Source of the DNA: Chloroflexota bacterium
GTDB taxonomy: Bacteria > Chloroflexota > Dehalococcoidia > SM23-28-2 > HRBIN24
Direction of reading: 5' to 3'
NCBI GenBank assembly: GCA_030550295.1
Contig: JAUQPQ010000023.1
Location: forward strand, 1-19,861
Length of the DNA stretch: 19,861 bases
Below, one piece after another: positions 1 through 7,562 of this stretch; positions within the stretch are counted from its first letter, which is position 1, and every line of letters starts with the position of its first letter. Under the pieces are notes generated by a model that had not been told where the DNA came from, searched no databases, and saw only the letters and a program-made list of their open reading frames with translations. The position numbers and the translations under genes were made by a program.

Positions 1-158
1 ACCGTCTCGCCACGCAGACGCATGGCTACTAAAAGGGCCCCTAGCTGGGCTGGGGTGGCATTACCTTCCATAACCTCCCTCATAACCGCCTTCGCCTCTT
101 CCTCTGTAAGGGGACGCCCTTCCTCTACGAGAGTGCGAATGGCTCCACGCAAGTCCAT
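1..158 (-). CDS. trpD: Anthranilate phosphoribosyltransferase, N-terminal part (cut by window edge)
   Basis: Only the first 52 codons or so are present; the gene runs off the left edge. The translation begins MDLRGAIRTLVEEGRPLTEE and continues through AQLGALLVAMRLRGETV, which matches the helical N-terminal domain of TrpD, where AxLGAxLxAxRxKGET is conserved. TrpD transfers phosphoribosyl from PRPP to anthranilate, the second step of the tryptophan branch, in the cytoplasm. The catalytic PRPP-binding glycine motif lies outside the window. ATG at 158 is chosen because a strong ribosome-binding site (GGTAGGGG) sits just upstream. The gene starts 22 nt after the trpG stop and is probably co-transcribed with it. 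The call rests on a short stretch plus operon context. Confidence 0.85.
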   Translation of the reverse strand, partial: MDLRGAIRTLVEEGRPLTEEEAKAVMREVMEGNATPAQLGALLVAMRLRGET

Positions 159-180
159 GTCCCCTACCTGACCGCCCTAG

Positions 181-747
181 CTAAAGCTCTTGCAGGAAGT
201 TACGCAAGATCTCTTTGCCTACGGAGGTGGCGATAGACTCTGGATGGAACTGGACTCCTTCCACAGGCAATTCCCTATGGCGCAAGGCCATCACCAGCCC
301 CTTATCCGTCCAGGCGGTCACCTCTAGTTCCGGGGGGAAGCTCTCCCTTTCGACTACCAGGGAATGGTAGCGCACCGCATGGAAGGGGCTTGGCAGTCCT
401 CTTAAGATCCCCTTACCCTCATGATAAATGGCCGAAGTCTTGCCATGGACGATTTCGGGGGCCTTCACTGTCCTCCCCCCGAAGGCCTCACCTATGCATT
501 GGTGGCCTAAGCACACGCCCAAAATAGGGACATGCCCTGCCAATGCCTTCACCAAGGCCACCGAAATGCCCGCCTCCTTGGGGGTGCACGGCCCTGGAGA
601 AATGACGATAGCCTTGGGCTCCATGGCCATCACTTCTTCTACCGTTACCGCATCGTTACGAACTACTTGCAGCTCGGCCCCTAGCTCCCACAGGTACTGG
701 CACAGGTTATAAGTAAAGCTGTCGTAGTTATCGACTACCAGTATCAA
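181..747 (-). CDS. trpG: Anthranilate synthase component II (glutamine amidotransferase)
   Basis: 188 aa, the usual length of a class I glutamine amidotransferase subunit. It hydrolyses glutamine and passes ammonia to TrpE for anthranilate formation. Visible motifs are the N-terminal DNYDSFTYN (6-14), the oxyanion-region SPGPCTP (50-56), the nucleophile loop GVCLGHQ (77-83, Cys79) and the catalytic HPES (168-171, His168/Glu170). The start is TTG at 747, preceded by GGGAGAGGGA. This TTG overlaps the TGA of the upstream ABC ATPase gene as TTGA, so translational coupling is likely. The same family also serves as PabA in folate synthesis; presence with trpE and trpD in one operon favours TrpG, although a dual role cannot be excluded. 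Unusually, trpE is separated from it by two transporter genes. Confidence 0.96.
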   Translation of the reverse strand: MILVVDNYDSFTYNLCQYLWELGAELQVVRNDAVTVEEVMAMEPKAIVISPGPCTPKEAGISVALVKALAGHVPILGVCLGHQCIGEAFGGRTVKAPEIVHGKTSAIYHEGKGILRGLPSPFHAVRYHSLVVERESFPPELEVTAWTDKGLVMALRHRELPVEGVQFHPESIATSVGKEILRNFLQEL

Positions 748-1445
748 ACGTCCCTCTCCCGGATCTCTTCCCTAATTATGCGCCCATCCTCCATGCGCAA
801 GATGCGGTCGCAGTACCGGGTTAATCCAGGGTCATGGGTGACGATGACAAAAGTCTGCTCCAGCTCCCTGTTGAGGGAGAGGAGCAAGCCCATAATCTGG
901 GAGGCCGTCTGGCTGTCCAGCTCCCCAGTAGGCTCATCAGCAAGCACTAGAGCAGGCCTCGACACTAGGGCCCTGGCGATGGCCACTCGCTGCTGCTCTC
1001 CTCCCGATAACTGGGCAGGGCGATGGTGGGCCCTGGAAAGCATACCCACCCATTCTAGGGCCTCCAAGGCCTTTTTCCGCCGCTGCCCCCTGGGCACCCC
1101 CGCATAACGCAGGGGTAGCTCCACGTTCTCCACCGCCGTTAGAGTAGGGATTAAGTTGAACTCTTGGAAGACGAAACCCACCTTCTGGCGCCGTAACGGG
1201 GTCAGACGACGCCCATTGAGACGGGTAATATCCACACCATCGAGAATGACCTGGCCCTCCTCTGGTAGATCGAGCCCGCCCAAAACGTTGAGGAGGGTGG
1301 TCTTCCCCGAGCCGGAGCGCCCCATGATGGCCACCATCTCGCCCTTTCTGATCTCCAGATCCACGCCATCTAGGGCCCTGACAATGCCGCCGCCAAGGCG
1401 ATAGATCTTGCGCAATCCCTTAACTATCAATATGGGTTGAGACAT
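744..1445 (-). CDS. ABC transporter ATP-binding protein, MacB/LolD type
   Basis: 233 aa from ATG at 1445. It is a single nucleotide-binding domain with Walker A GRSGSGKTT (42-50), Q-loop Gln94, signature LSGGEQQ (147-153), Walker B ALVLADEP (165-172) and switch His204. The pattern VFQEFNLIPTLTAVENVELP is typical of the MacB/LolD/FtsE group, which powers extracytoplasmic, mechanotransmission-type transporters rather than classical importers. The partner is the adjacent FtsX-domain permease. A longer GTG start at 1460 is possible, but ATG 1445 has the better site (GAGGAAAGG). The permease stop lies at 1457-1459, so the spacing is 11 nt. The gene lies inside the trp operon and its stop overlaps the trpG start. 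The substrate is unknown; the sequence does not show whether it exports peptides, lipids, drugs or aromatic compounds. Confidence 0.93.
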   Translation of the reverse strand: MSQPILIVKGLRKIYRLGGGIVRALDGVDLEIRKGEMVAIMGRSGSGKTTLLNVLGGLDLPEEGQVILDGVDITRLNGRRLTPLRRQKVGFVFQEFNLIPTLTAVENVELPLRYAGVPRGQRRKKALEALEWVGMLSRAHHRPAQLSGGEQQRVAIARALVSRPALVLADEPTGELDSQTASQIMGLLLSLNRELEQTFVIVTHDPGLTRYCDRILRMEDGRIIREEIRERDV

Positions 1446-1456
1446 ATCGCCTTTCC

Positions 1457-2671
1457 TCACTCGGTCCGCAACGCCTCTACGGGGCGCAGGTTAGCTGCCC
1501 GCCAAGCAGGCAAGATCCCTGCCATGGCCCCCAAGCCTGTGGCGAAGGCCACCGACCCTAGGGCCAAACGCATAGTAACCAGAAAGAGGGGAGAGCCAGC
1601 CGCCTCCTGGGCCAACTGATTTAGCACCCTTTCCCCTACTAACCCAAGACCCAAACCTATCAGCCCACCCATGAGGCCGATGAAGGCCGCTTCCAATATG
1701 TATTCGCGGAGGATATGGGCATTGCTTGCCCCTACAGCCTTCTTAATGCCTATCTCTCTCACCCTCTCCGCCACTGCCATGACCATGGTGTTGATCACCG
1801 AAAGCCCTCCCACGATAAGGGCCACCATAGCTACGCCCAATATGGTGAACTGGAAGATGCGGTTACTAGTCTGCAAAGGCCCCCTCAAGGCTGATGGGCC
1901 CAAGGTATCAACATCGGGGAAGCGGGCCGCTATTTCTTGAGCCAACGCCTCGCCATCAGCCCCCTTAGCCAACACCACCCATATATTGCGCACGTACTCC
2001 TCTAGCCGGAGATCTGCTAGGAAGGGCCTCCGTTTAGCCATTATGAGACGGGCATCCTCCAACGGCATGTAGGCCGTGTTGTCAGGGCCAGTAAGGGTGC
2101 GGTTAAGGACACCCACAACCCTAAACTTTATGCCATCGATCTCCACCTCTTGCCCTGTGCGGGCATTGAGATAGTTGGCCACATCGACACCTAATACGAT
2201 GACCCCCCTCTCTCCTGGGCGCCACCAATCACCACTGGCGAAGCTAGTCTCAGTAGCGCTGGGGGCAACGCGGTCGCAAAGGAGCCTTTCCTGGACATCA
2301 ATGCCACTTATGATGCGCGGCATGCCGAAGGTGGGGCCTCCGTCCTCCTCTAGCAGCATGGCAATATTCTTTTCCACGCAGGCCACGCCAGGAAGGCCGA
2401 GGAGCTCTTCCGCCACGCTAGCCCTCACTAGCGCCCCCGGGCCGAAGAACGGGTGGCCTCCTCCCTTCCCCACCACAGCCACCCTGTCTGAAAGGAACCT
2501 TTCGCCCCCCTGAAGTAGGGTGTTCACCTTCTCCGCTAATGCCCCTAGCACCACCAAGGCGAAAATCCCAATGGCGATCCCAAATATGGTAAGGCCCGAC
2601 CGGATACGATGGCGGAGGATGTTACGCACTGGCTCTGGGAGGGCCAGGTCAAAGGGGAAAACCAATCTCAT
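1457..2671 (-). CDS. ABC transporter permease, MacB-like (MacB_PCD plus FtsX domains)
   Basis: 404 aa from ATG at 2671 (TTG at 2674 is an alternative; AAGGTGAGAG serves either). The layout is the MacB-type permease pattern: one membrane segment at about 28-46 (TIFGIAIGIFALVVLGAL), a large extracytoplasmic domain of about 220 residues, then three C-terminal membrane segments at about 273-295, 327-350 and 366-390. It ends in PAWRAANLRPVEALRTE, a hallmark of the FtsX C-terminus. The conserved ERVREIGIKKAVGAS motif lies between segments 2 and 3. It should form a dimeric complex with the downstream ATPase. The gene starts 45 nt after trpE ends and sits between trpE and trpG. Location in a tryptophan operon suggests, but does not prove, co-regulation with tryptophan supply. 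Confidence 0.93.
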   Translation of the reverse strand: MRLVFPFDLALPEPVRNILRHRIRSGLTIFGIAIGIFALVVLGALAEKVNTLLQGGERFLSDRVAVVGKGGGHPFFGPGALVRASVAEELLGLPGVACVEKNIAMLLEEDGGPTFGMPRIISGIDVQERLLCDRVAPSATETSFASGDWWRPGERGVIVLGVDVANYLNARTGQEVEIDGIKFRVVGVLNRTLTGPDNTAYMPLEDARLIMAKRRPFLADLRLEEYVRNIWVVLAKGADGEALAQEIAARFPDVDTLGPSALRGPLQTSNRIFQFTILGVAMVALIVGGLSVINTMVMAVAERVREIGIKKAVGASNAHILREYILEAAFIGLMGGLIGLGLGLVGERVLNQLAQEAAGSPLFLVTMRLALGSVAFATGLGAMAGILPAWRAANLRPVEALRTE

Positions 2672-2716
2672 CAACTCTCACCTTAACATGGGCTATAGGA
2701 GTAGAGCAACCCTCCC

Positions 2717-4225
2717 TCAGTAGCCCAGGCTGCCTGTCACCATGGCTGCCTCCATCTCCTCTGCCCGGTCCATGGCTGCCAGGAGAGCAGCCGCCTTGGC
2801 CATCGTCTCGGCGTACTCCCTCTCGGGCACCGAATCGTAAACTATACCCGCCCCAGCGTATACGTGTGCCACCTGCTCGCGCACCACCACCGTCCGAATG
2901 GTTATAGCCGTATCCATGTTGCCTGAATAATCGAAATAGCCCACAGCCCCAGCATAGGGCCCCCGACGTTCAGGCTCCAGTTCGGCGATGATCTCCATCG
3001 CCCGTACCTTTGGGGCCCCAGAGACGGTCCCCGCTGGAAAGCAGGCCCGCAGGGCATCGAAGGAGGTGAGGCCACTACGAAGCCGCCCCTCTACCACCGA
3101 CACCAGATGCATCACGTGGGAATACCGCTCCACGGCCATGAAGGACGGTACCCGTACCGTCCCCGGCCTGGCCACCCGACCGATGTCATTGCGCGCCAGG
3201 TCCACCAGCATGAGGTGCTCGGCCCGTTCTTTTTCGTCGTGTTGCAGGTCCTCCTCCAACGCCTTATCCTCCAGGGGGGTAGAGCCTCGTCGCCGCGTGC
3301 CCGCGATGGGATGGGTAGTCACTTCGTCTCCTTCCACCCTTACCAACATCTCTGGGGATGCCCCCACGATAGCGAAGTCCCCTAACTGCAAGTAGTACAT
3401 GTAGGGAGAGGGGTTCACCGTCCGCAGGGCCCGGTAGACGGAAAAAGGATGAGCGCCTAGAGGGCGAAACAGGCGTTGGGCCAGCACCACTTGAATGACG
3501 TCGCCATCGATTATGTACTGGCGCGCCCTCTCCACCATGGCCATGAACTGCTCCTTACCCATATTGGCCGATACCTGGGCCGGCCTCCCCTCAGGCCGGC
3601 GTATCGGATAGGGCGCCCCAGGCAAGGGCTTTGACAGGCGCCCTACCACCTCGTCGATCCGCCAGCACGCTTGACGGTAGCTCGCCTCCACGTCACCATC
3701 GAGGCGGCAATGGGAGACTACCTTTATAACGTGCTGGAGATGGTCGAAGACCACGATGGTGTCCACCATCATGAACATGGCTTCAGGAACAGAAAGGGGG
3801 TCTTCTTGGCAGATGGGTACCCGTGGCTCCCAATACCGGACGCACTCCCAGGCGAGATAGCCCACCGCCCCGCCGGTAAATCTGGGGATGAGTTCCGCCC
3901 CTCCCTCCTCAGGGAGCACCAACCGGAACCTGGACAGCTCCCGTTCCACTTCGTTCAAAGGGTCGCTGCCATCCCAGCTCTGGGTGTAAGGGCCTTGACG
4001 AATCACCCTATAAGGCTCTGTGCCAATGAAGGAGTAGCGTGCCCACCTCTCCCCCCCTTCTACCGACTCGAGGAGGAAGGAATAAGGTCCCCGGGCCACT
4101 TTCAGATAGGCCGATACGGGAGTCTCCAGGTCAGCCGGGACCTCCCTAAGGACAGGACAAAGATTGCCCCCATCCTTGCGGCTCAGGGCCAGGACATAAG
4201 ATAGGGGGGGCCAGTAGGTGGGCAT
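2717..4225 (-). CDS. trpE: Anthranilate synthase component I
   Basis: 502 aa, normal for TrpE. It converts chorismate plus ammonia (from TrpG) to anthranilate, the committed step to tryptophan. Family motifs seen are LLES (51-54), part of the tryptophan feedback site; THPIAGTRRRG (304-314); ERAEHLMLVDLARNDIGRV (333-351); CFPAGTVSGAPK (395-406); and GAGIVYDSVPEREY (458-471) at the C-terminus. Retention of LLES suggests allosteric inhibition by tryptophan in addition to T-box control (inference). PabB or other chorismate-using enzymes share the fold, but the operon context supports TrpE. ATG at 4225-4223 overlaps the trpS TGA as TGATG, so the two are probably translationally coupled. Confidence 0.96.
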   Translation of the reverse strand: MPTYWPPLSYVLALSRKDGGNLCPVLREVPADLETPVSAYLKVARGPYSFLLESVEGGERWARYSFIGTEPYRVIRQGPYTQSWDGSDPLNEVERELSRFRLVLPEEGGAELIPRFTGGAVGYLAWECVRYWEPRVPICQEDPLSVPEAMFMMVDTIVVFDHLQHVIKVVSHCRLDGDVEASYRQACWRIDEVVGRLSKPLPGAPYPIRRPEGRPAQVSANMGKEQFMAMVERARQYIIDGDVIQVVLAQRLFRPLGAHPFSVYRALRTVNPSPYMYYLQLGDFAIVGASPEMLVRVEGDEVTTHPIAGTRRRGSTPLEDKALEEDLQHDEKERAEHLMLVDLARNDIGRVARPGTVRVPSFMAVERYSHVMHLVSVVEGRLRSGLTSFDALRACFPAGTVSGAPKVRAMEIIAELEPERRGPYAGAVGYFDYSGNMDTAITIRTVVVREQVAHVYAGAGIVYDSVPEREYAETMAKAAALLAAMDRAEEMEAAMVTGSLGY

Positions 4226-5274
4226 CAGCCCTCAGCCCCCACGGGGGCGCCGCGGAAGTAGGCGAGGCCCATCGCTTCCCTCGCCTCCTGGAGGGTATTC
4301 TGGGCCTCTTGGCGGGCCCTTCGTGATCCATCTTTTAAGATCTCTTCCACTAAGTGGGGGCGGGCAGCGAAGTAGGCCCTGCGCTCCCTTATGGGATCGA
4401 GGAACCGGTTGATGGCCCGCGCCAGCTTCTCTTTTACTTCTACGTCCCCCACCCTGCCTTGGCGGTACCGGTCCTGCAAATCGGCCACCTCGTCCCGGTC
4501 GTCGTTGAAATAGTTGTGGTAGATGAAGACAGGGTTGCCCTCCACCCGGCCAGGGATGTCGGCCCTGATGCGTTGGGGATCGGTGTACATACTCATGACC
4601 TTTCGCCGCACCGTTTCAGGATCGTCCGAGAGAAAGATGACGTTCCCTAAGGATTTGCTGGCCTTGGCTTGACCATCGAGACCTACCAGGCGAGGCCCTA
4701 TGGGGTAATCGGGTTCGGGGAACACAGGCCGGTAAAGCCGGTTGAAGCGACGCGCTATCTCCCTTGTAAGCTCTAGGTGGGACTCTTGGTCTTCCCCTAC
4801 AGGGACCACATCGGCCTTCACCATGAGGATGTCTGCTGCTTGGAGGATGGGGTAGGCCAACAGGGCCATGGAGGCAGAGTCTAGCTTTAGGTCGCGCACC
4901 TGTTCTTTGAGGGTAGGGATGCGTTGGGCCCTGGGCACGCCCACAAGGGCCATAAAGAGCCATGTAAGCTCCAACACCTCCGGCACAAGCGACTGTAGGT
5001 ATATGGTGCACTTTTGGGGATCTAGTCCCACCGCCAGATAGTCCAACACTACCTCCCTTATGTTGTGGCCCACCTCCTCAAGGCCCTGGATACGGGTGGT
5101 GAGGACGTGCAAGTCGGCAACTAGGATGAAGCATTCTACCTTGTCCTGGAGATCGAGCCGGAACTTAAGGGAGCCCACGTAATGCCCCAGATGAAGGGGA
5201 CCTGTGGGCCTATCCCCCGTGAGCATTCGGCGCCAATGGGGCTTGAGCTCTAGCGTTGGCATCACCATAGCCAC
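4225..5274 (-). CDS. trpS: Tryptophan--tRNA ligase
   Basis: 349 aa from GTG 5274, close to the usual 330-350 aa of bacterial TrpRS. This class I synthetase charges tRNA-Trp. The HIGH-type motif is PLHLGHYVG (26-34), with TGDRPTG just before it; the KMSKS-type loop is KASKS (204-208); YPILQAADIL (141-150) and GEDQ (160-163) are the conserved tryptophan/ATP pocket segments. The start is uncertain: GTG 5274 lies 1 nt after the trpB stop, while ATG 5268 and ATG 5262 are in frame. The region upstream (AGGTAGTAGGGTG) can serve several of them. Having the synthetase in a tRNA-Trp T-box operon means charging capacity and tryptophan synthesis rise together when uncharged tRNA-Trp accumulates. Confidence 0.95.
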   Translation of the reverse strand: MAMVMPTLELKPHWRRMLTGDRPTGPLHLGHYVGSLKFRLDLQDKVECFILVADLHVLTTRIQGLEEVGHNIREVVLDYLAVGLDPQKCTIYLQSLVPEVLELTWLFMALVGVPRAQRIPTLKEQVRDLKLDSASMALLAYPILQAADILMVKADVVPVGEDQESHLELTREIARRFNRLYRPVFPEPDYPIGPRLVGLDGQAKASKSLGNVIFLSDDPETVRRKVMSMYTDPQRIRADIPGRVEGNPVFIYHNYFNDDRDEVADLQDRYRQGRVGDVEVKEKLARAINRFLDPIRERRAYFAARPHLVEEILKDGSRRARQEAQNTLQEAREAMGLAYFRGAPVGAEG

Positions 5275-5275
5275 A

Positions 5276-6631
5276 TCACCCTACTACCTTTGGGATATGG
5301 GCTAACGCCTCCTGGACTCTCTCGGCCGGGTATGAGTAGTCTTCCAGCTTCCCTGTAAGGTACTGGTCGTAAGCAGCCAGGTCGAGTAGACCATGGCCTG
5401 AAAGGTTGAAGAGGATCACCCTCCTTTCTCCTGCCTCTTTGGCAGCCAGGGCCTCATCAATGGCTGCCCTAACAGCGTGGGCAGATTCAGGTGCGGGAAC
5501 GATCCCTTCAGCCCTGGCGAAGGTAACTGCCGCCTCGAAGACTTTGGTCTGGTGATATGCGCGGGCCTCCATAACCCCGTCCTCCACAAGCTTGGAGATG
5601 ATGGGGGCCATACCGTGGTATCGGAGCCCTCCAGCATGAATGGAGGGCGGAATGAAAAGATGCCCTAAGGTATGCATCTTGATAAGGGGAGTAGTGGCGG
5701 CCGTATCGCCAAAGTCATAGGCGTACTGGCCCCTGGTGATAGATGGACACGCCTCTGGCTCTACAGCGATGAAGCGCGTCTTCACCTTCCCGGTAAGCCT
5801 ATCACGAACAAAAGGCAGCGCGAGGCCAGCATAGTTAGAACCCCCACCGACGCAACCTATGACCACATCGGGGTAGTCGCCAGACATCTCCATCTGCTTC
5901 ATGGCCTCTAGCCCCACCACCGTCTGATGGAGCAAAACGTGATTTAGGACGGAGCCCAAGGAGTATTTGGTGTCGTCTCTGGTGGCGGCGTCCTCCACCG
6001 CCTCCGATATGGCGATGCCCAAGGAACCTGGCGAATCGGGGTCTTCAGCCAGAACCCGGCGCCCTGCCGCCGTATCAGGGCTGGGACTGGGCACCACCTG
6101 CGCCCCCCACGTCTCCATGAGAACCCGACGGTACGGCTTCTGATAGTACGACACCTTCACCATATAGACCTTGAGTTGGAGGCCGAAGAAGGAACAGGCC
6201 ATGGCCAGAGCTGAGCCCCATTGTCCGGCTCCTGTTTCGGTGGTGAGGCGTTTTACGCCTTCGATCTTGTTATAGTAGGCCTGGGCCACAGCCGTGTTAG
6301 GCTTGTGGGAACCGGCAGGTGAGACTCCCTCGTACTTGTAATAGATGCGGGCAGGGGTGTCCAGCGCCCTCTCCAAACGCCAGGCCCGATGGAGCGGCGT
6401 AGGACGCCACAGCTTGTAGACTTCCCTGACTTCATCAGGGATGGGGATAAAGCGTTCCAGGGAGACCTCCTGTTGGATGAGGGCCATGGGGAAAAGGGGT
6501 GCTAGCGCTTCTGGACCCACCGGCTGCCCTGTTCGGGGATCCAGGGGCGGTGGTGGCGGGTCCATGTCGGCCAAAACGTTGTACCAGTGAGTAGGTATCT
6601 CCTCTTCGCCAAGGACGAACCTGGTGCGCAT
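5276..6631 (-). CDS. trpB: Tryptophan synthase beta chain, TrpB2 type
   Basis: 451 aa, longer than classical TrpB1 (about 400 aa) and typical of the TrpB2 subgroup. This PLP enzyme condenses indole with serine. The PLP lysine is Lys110 in AGSHKPN; the catalytic glutamate is Glu132 in TETGAGQWG, where Trp replaces the His usual in TrpB1 and marks TrpB2; the phosphate-binding loop is GGGSN (262-266). The proline-rich N-terminus (LADMDPPPPPLDP) is also typical of TrpB2. TrpB2 proteins generally lack the normal TrpA interface and can act on free indole (family knowledge). No trpA is visible here. ATG at 6631 is chosen for the near-consensus site TAAGGAGGTG at 6638-6646. It is the first gene after the T-box leader. 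Confidence 0.95.
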   Translation of the reverse strand: MRTRFVLGEEEIPTHWYNVLADMDPPPPPLDPRTGQPVGPEALAPLFPMALIQQEVSLERFIPIPDEVREVYKLWRPTPLHRAWRLERALDTPARIYYKYEGVSPAGSHKPNTAVAQAYYNKIEGVKRLTTETGAGQWGSALAMACSFFGLQLKVYMVKVSYYQKPYRRVLMETWGAQVVPSPSPDTAAGRRVLAEDPDSPGSLGIAISEAVEDAATRDDTKYSLGSVLNHVLLHQTVVGLEAMKQMEMSGDYPDVVIGCVGGGSNYAGLALPFVRDRLTGKVKTRFIAVEPEACPSITRGQYAYDFGDTAATTPLIKMHTLGHLFIPPSIHAGGLRYHGMAPIISKLVEDGVMEARAYHQTKVFEAAVTFARAEGIVPAPESAHAVRAAIDEALAAKEAGERRVILFNLSGHGLLDLAAYDQYLTGKLEDYSYPAERVQEALAHIPKVVG

Positions 6632-6637
6632 AAAACA

Positions 6638-6646
6638 CCTCCTTAT
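6638..6646 (-). promoter_or_regulatory. Ribosome-binding site of trpB2
   Basis: AAGGAGGTG on the minus strand, ending 6 nt before ATG 6631. It decides the start against the in-frame upstream codon at 6652, which lies next to the terminator hairpin. It is not part of the hairpin. Confidence 0.85.
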
Positions 6647-6655
6647 AACCAATTT

Positions 6656-6683
6656 GGCCCCCCATCCCTAGGGACGGGGGGCC
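6656..6683 (-). terminator. T-box terminator hairpin (U-poor tail)
   Basis: On the minus strand GGCCCCCC pairs with GGGGGGCC, continued by a G-T pair and TCC/GGA around a CTAG tetraloop, for about 12 base pairs. It competes with the antiterminator. The hairpin is followed by AAATTGGTTAT rather than a run of T, so it is not a textbook intrinsic terminator. The distance to the trpB ATG (about 25 nt) leaves the ribosome-binding site outside the hairpin. Confidence 0.8.
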
Positions 6684-6702
6684 AGCCGCGGTGCCACCCT
6701 AG
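6668..6702 (-). promoter_or_regulatory. T-box antiterminator helix
   Basis: CTAGGG (6702-6697) pairs with CCCTAG (6673-6668). After the seven-base bulge TGGCACC, GCGG pairs with CCGT. The bulge is the site that binds the free acceptor end of tRNA. The 3' strand CCGTCCCTAG is also used by the competing terminator hairpin, so the two structures exclude each other, as expected for a T-box switch. Confidence 0.9.
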
Positions 6703-6941
6703 TTCCCGCCATGAGGCGGGCCCTCGTTACGGCGCCTCTGAAGACGCCATGGGCGAGATAACGGTGCCCATCCGACCACGCCTACTTGGGAGGTTGCCCC
6801 CCGTTCGGGTAGCGGCTCCCGGGCCCATTCAGCAGGCGCTACGGCACCGGGCTTCCACCTTCCCCCGGCTCTCTGGGCCGTGCCCTCCTACTTACTAGCC
6901 CCGTTCGCAGCCTTTGCCCTATTTAATTGCTTTTGACCTTT

Positions 6942-6970
6942 AGCCTATCAGCCCCTTGTAGGCCTGTCAA
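6942..6970 (-). promoter_or_regulatory. Sigma-70-type promoter of the trp operon
   Basis: A perfect -35 TTGACA (6970-6965), 17-nt spacer, then -10 TAGGCT (6947-6942). Transcription would begin near 6935, about 30 nt before the T-box stem I. It starts 4 nt beyond the gmk stop codon, so the trp operon appears to have its own promoter. The -10 is weak (three consensus positions); the -35, spacing and position support it. Confidence 0.65.
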
Positions 6971-6973
6971 GCC

Positions 6974-7561
6974 TCATAGTGTAACGGCCCCTCGTCCTGC
7001 CTTCTTCCGCTCCCGATTCATGATGGCCAGCACTTCCTCTACGGCCCTCTCTAGCCTATCGTTTACCACCTGGTAGTCGAACTCTCTTGCCTTGGCCACC
7101 TCCAGGCGAGCCGTCTCCAGGCGCAAGGCCAGCTGGTGGGGGTCTTCGCTCCCTCTCCCTTTCAGCCTTCGGGCCAACTCTTCCCAAGATGGCGGCAAGA
7201 GGAAGATGGTAACCACCTGGGGGTAGCGCTTTTTGATAAATCGTGCGCCCTGGACGTCGGTCCTCACTATCACGTCCTTATCTTGAGCGAGGGCATCCCT
7301 TAGTGGAGCCTTAGGCACACCATAACGGTGGCCGTATACGTAGGCATTCTCCAGCAGCTCCCCTCGGTCTACCATCTCCTGGAACGCGTCGGGGGACAGA
7401 AAGTAATAGTGGACACCATCCTTCTCCCCCCGTCGCGGGGGACGGGTAGTAGCCGTAACAGCCACGTGGGCTCGAGGGCCCAGCCGACGTCTCAAGGCCC
7501 TCACTAACGTGTCCTTGCCCACCCCAGATGGGCCGGTGATGACCAAAAACAGGGGAGCCAC
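6974..7561 (-). CDS. gmk: Guanylate kinase
   Basis: 195 aa, normal length. It phosphorylates GMP to GDP using ATP in the cytoplasm. The P-loop is GPSGVGKDT (10-18), with Asp in place of the usual Ser. The GMP-binding segment is TTRPPRRGEKDGVHYYF (38-54), followed by ELLENAYVYGHRYGVPK (68-84). The start is GTG at 7561, 1 nt after the stop of the second RemA gene. No strong separate ribosome-binding site is seen, so coupling to the upstream gene is likely. The remA-gmk order is the same as in Bacillus subtilis (ylzA-gmk) and many other bacteria. Confidence 0.97.
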   Translation of the reverse strand: MAPLFLVITGPSGVGKDTLVRALRRRLGPRAHVAVTATTRPPRRGEKDGVHYYFLSPDAFQEMVDRGELLENAYVYGHRYGVPKAPLRDALAQDKDVIVRTDVQGARFIKKRYPQVVTIFLLPPSWEELARRLKGRGSEDPHQLALRLETARLEVAKAREFDYQVVNDRLERAVEEVLAIMNRERKKAGRGAVTL

Positions 7562-7562
7562 C

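Larger units (their letters stand above)
6656..6905 (-). promoter_or_regulatory. T-box riboswitch leader, tRNA-Trp specific (specifier TGG)
   Basis: Read on the minus strand, the leader has every main T-box part. Lower stem I is GGCT (6900-6897) with AGCC (6817-6814). The specifier loop has 5' half AGTAA (6896-6892) and 3' half TGAATGG, with specifier codon TGG at 6827-6825. The stem above it is GTAGG (6891-6887) with CCTGC (6836-6832). Next come an AGAGAG bulge segment and the distal-loop motif GGAAGGTGGAAG between CCGGG and CCCGG. Stem III is a perfect CCCGCC/GGCGGG hairpin (6720-6705). The T-box sequence AGGGTGGCACCGCGG lies at 6700-6686. Its TGGC bulge (6696-6693) can pair with an acceptor end GCCA, fitting a G discriminator base as in bacterial tRNA-Trp. 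Uncharged tRNA-Trp should promote expression of trpB2 and the genes downstream. Confidence 0.96.

Noticed and set aside
428..712. 94-codon plus-strand ORF inside trpG
   Set aside because: Antisense shadow of a well-supported gene, without family motifs or a ribosome-binding site. The same holds for other long antisense frames in aroA, uvrA and trpE.
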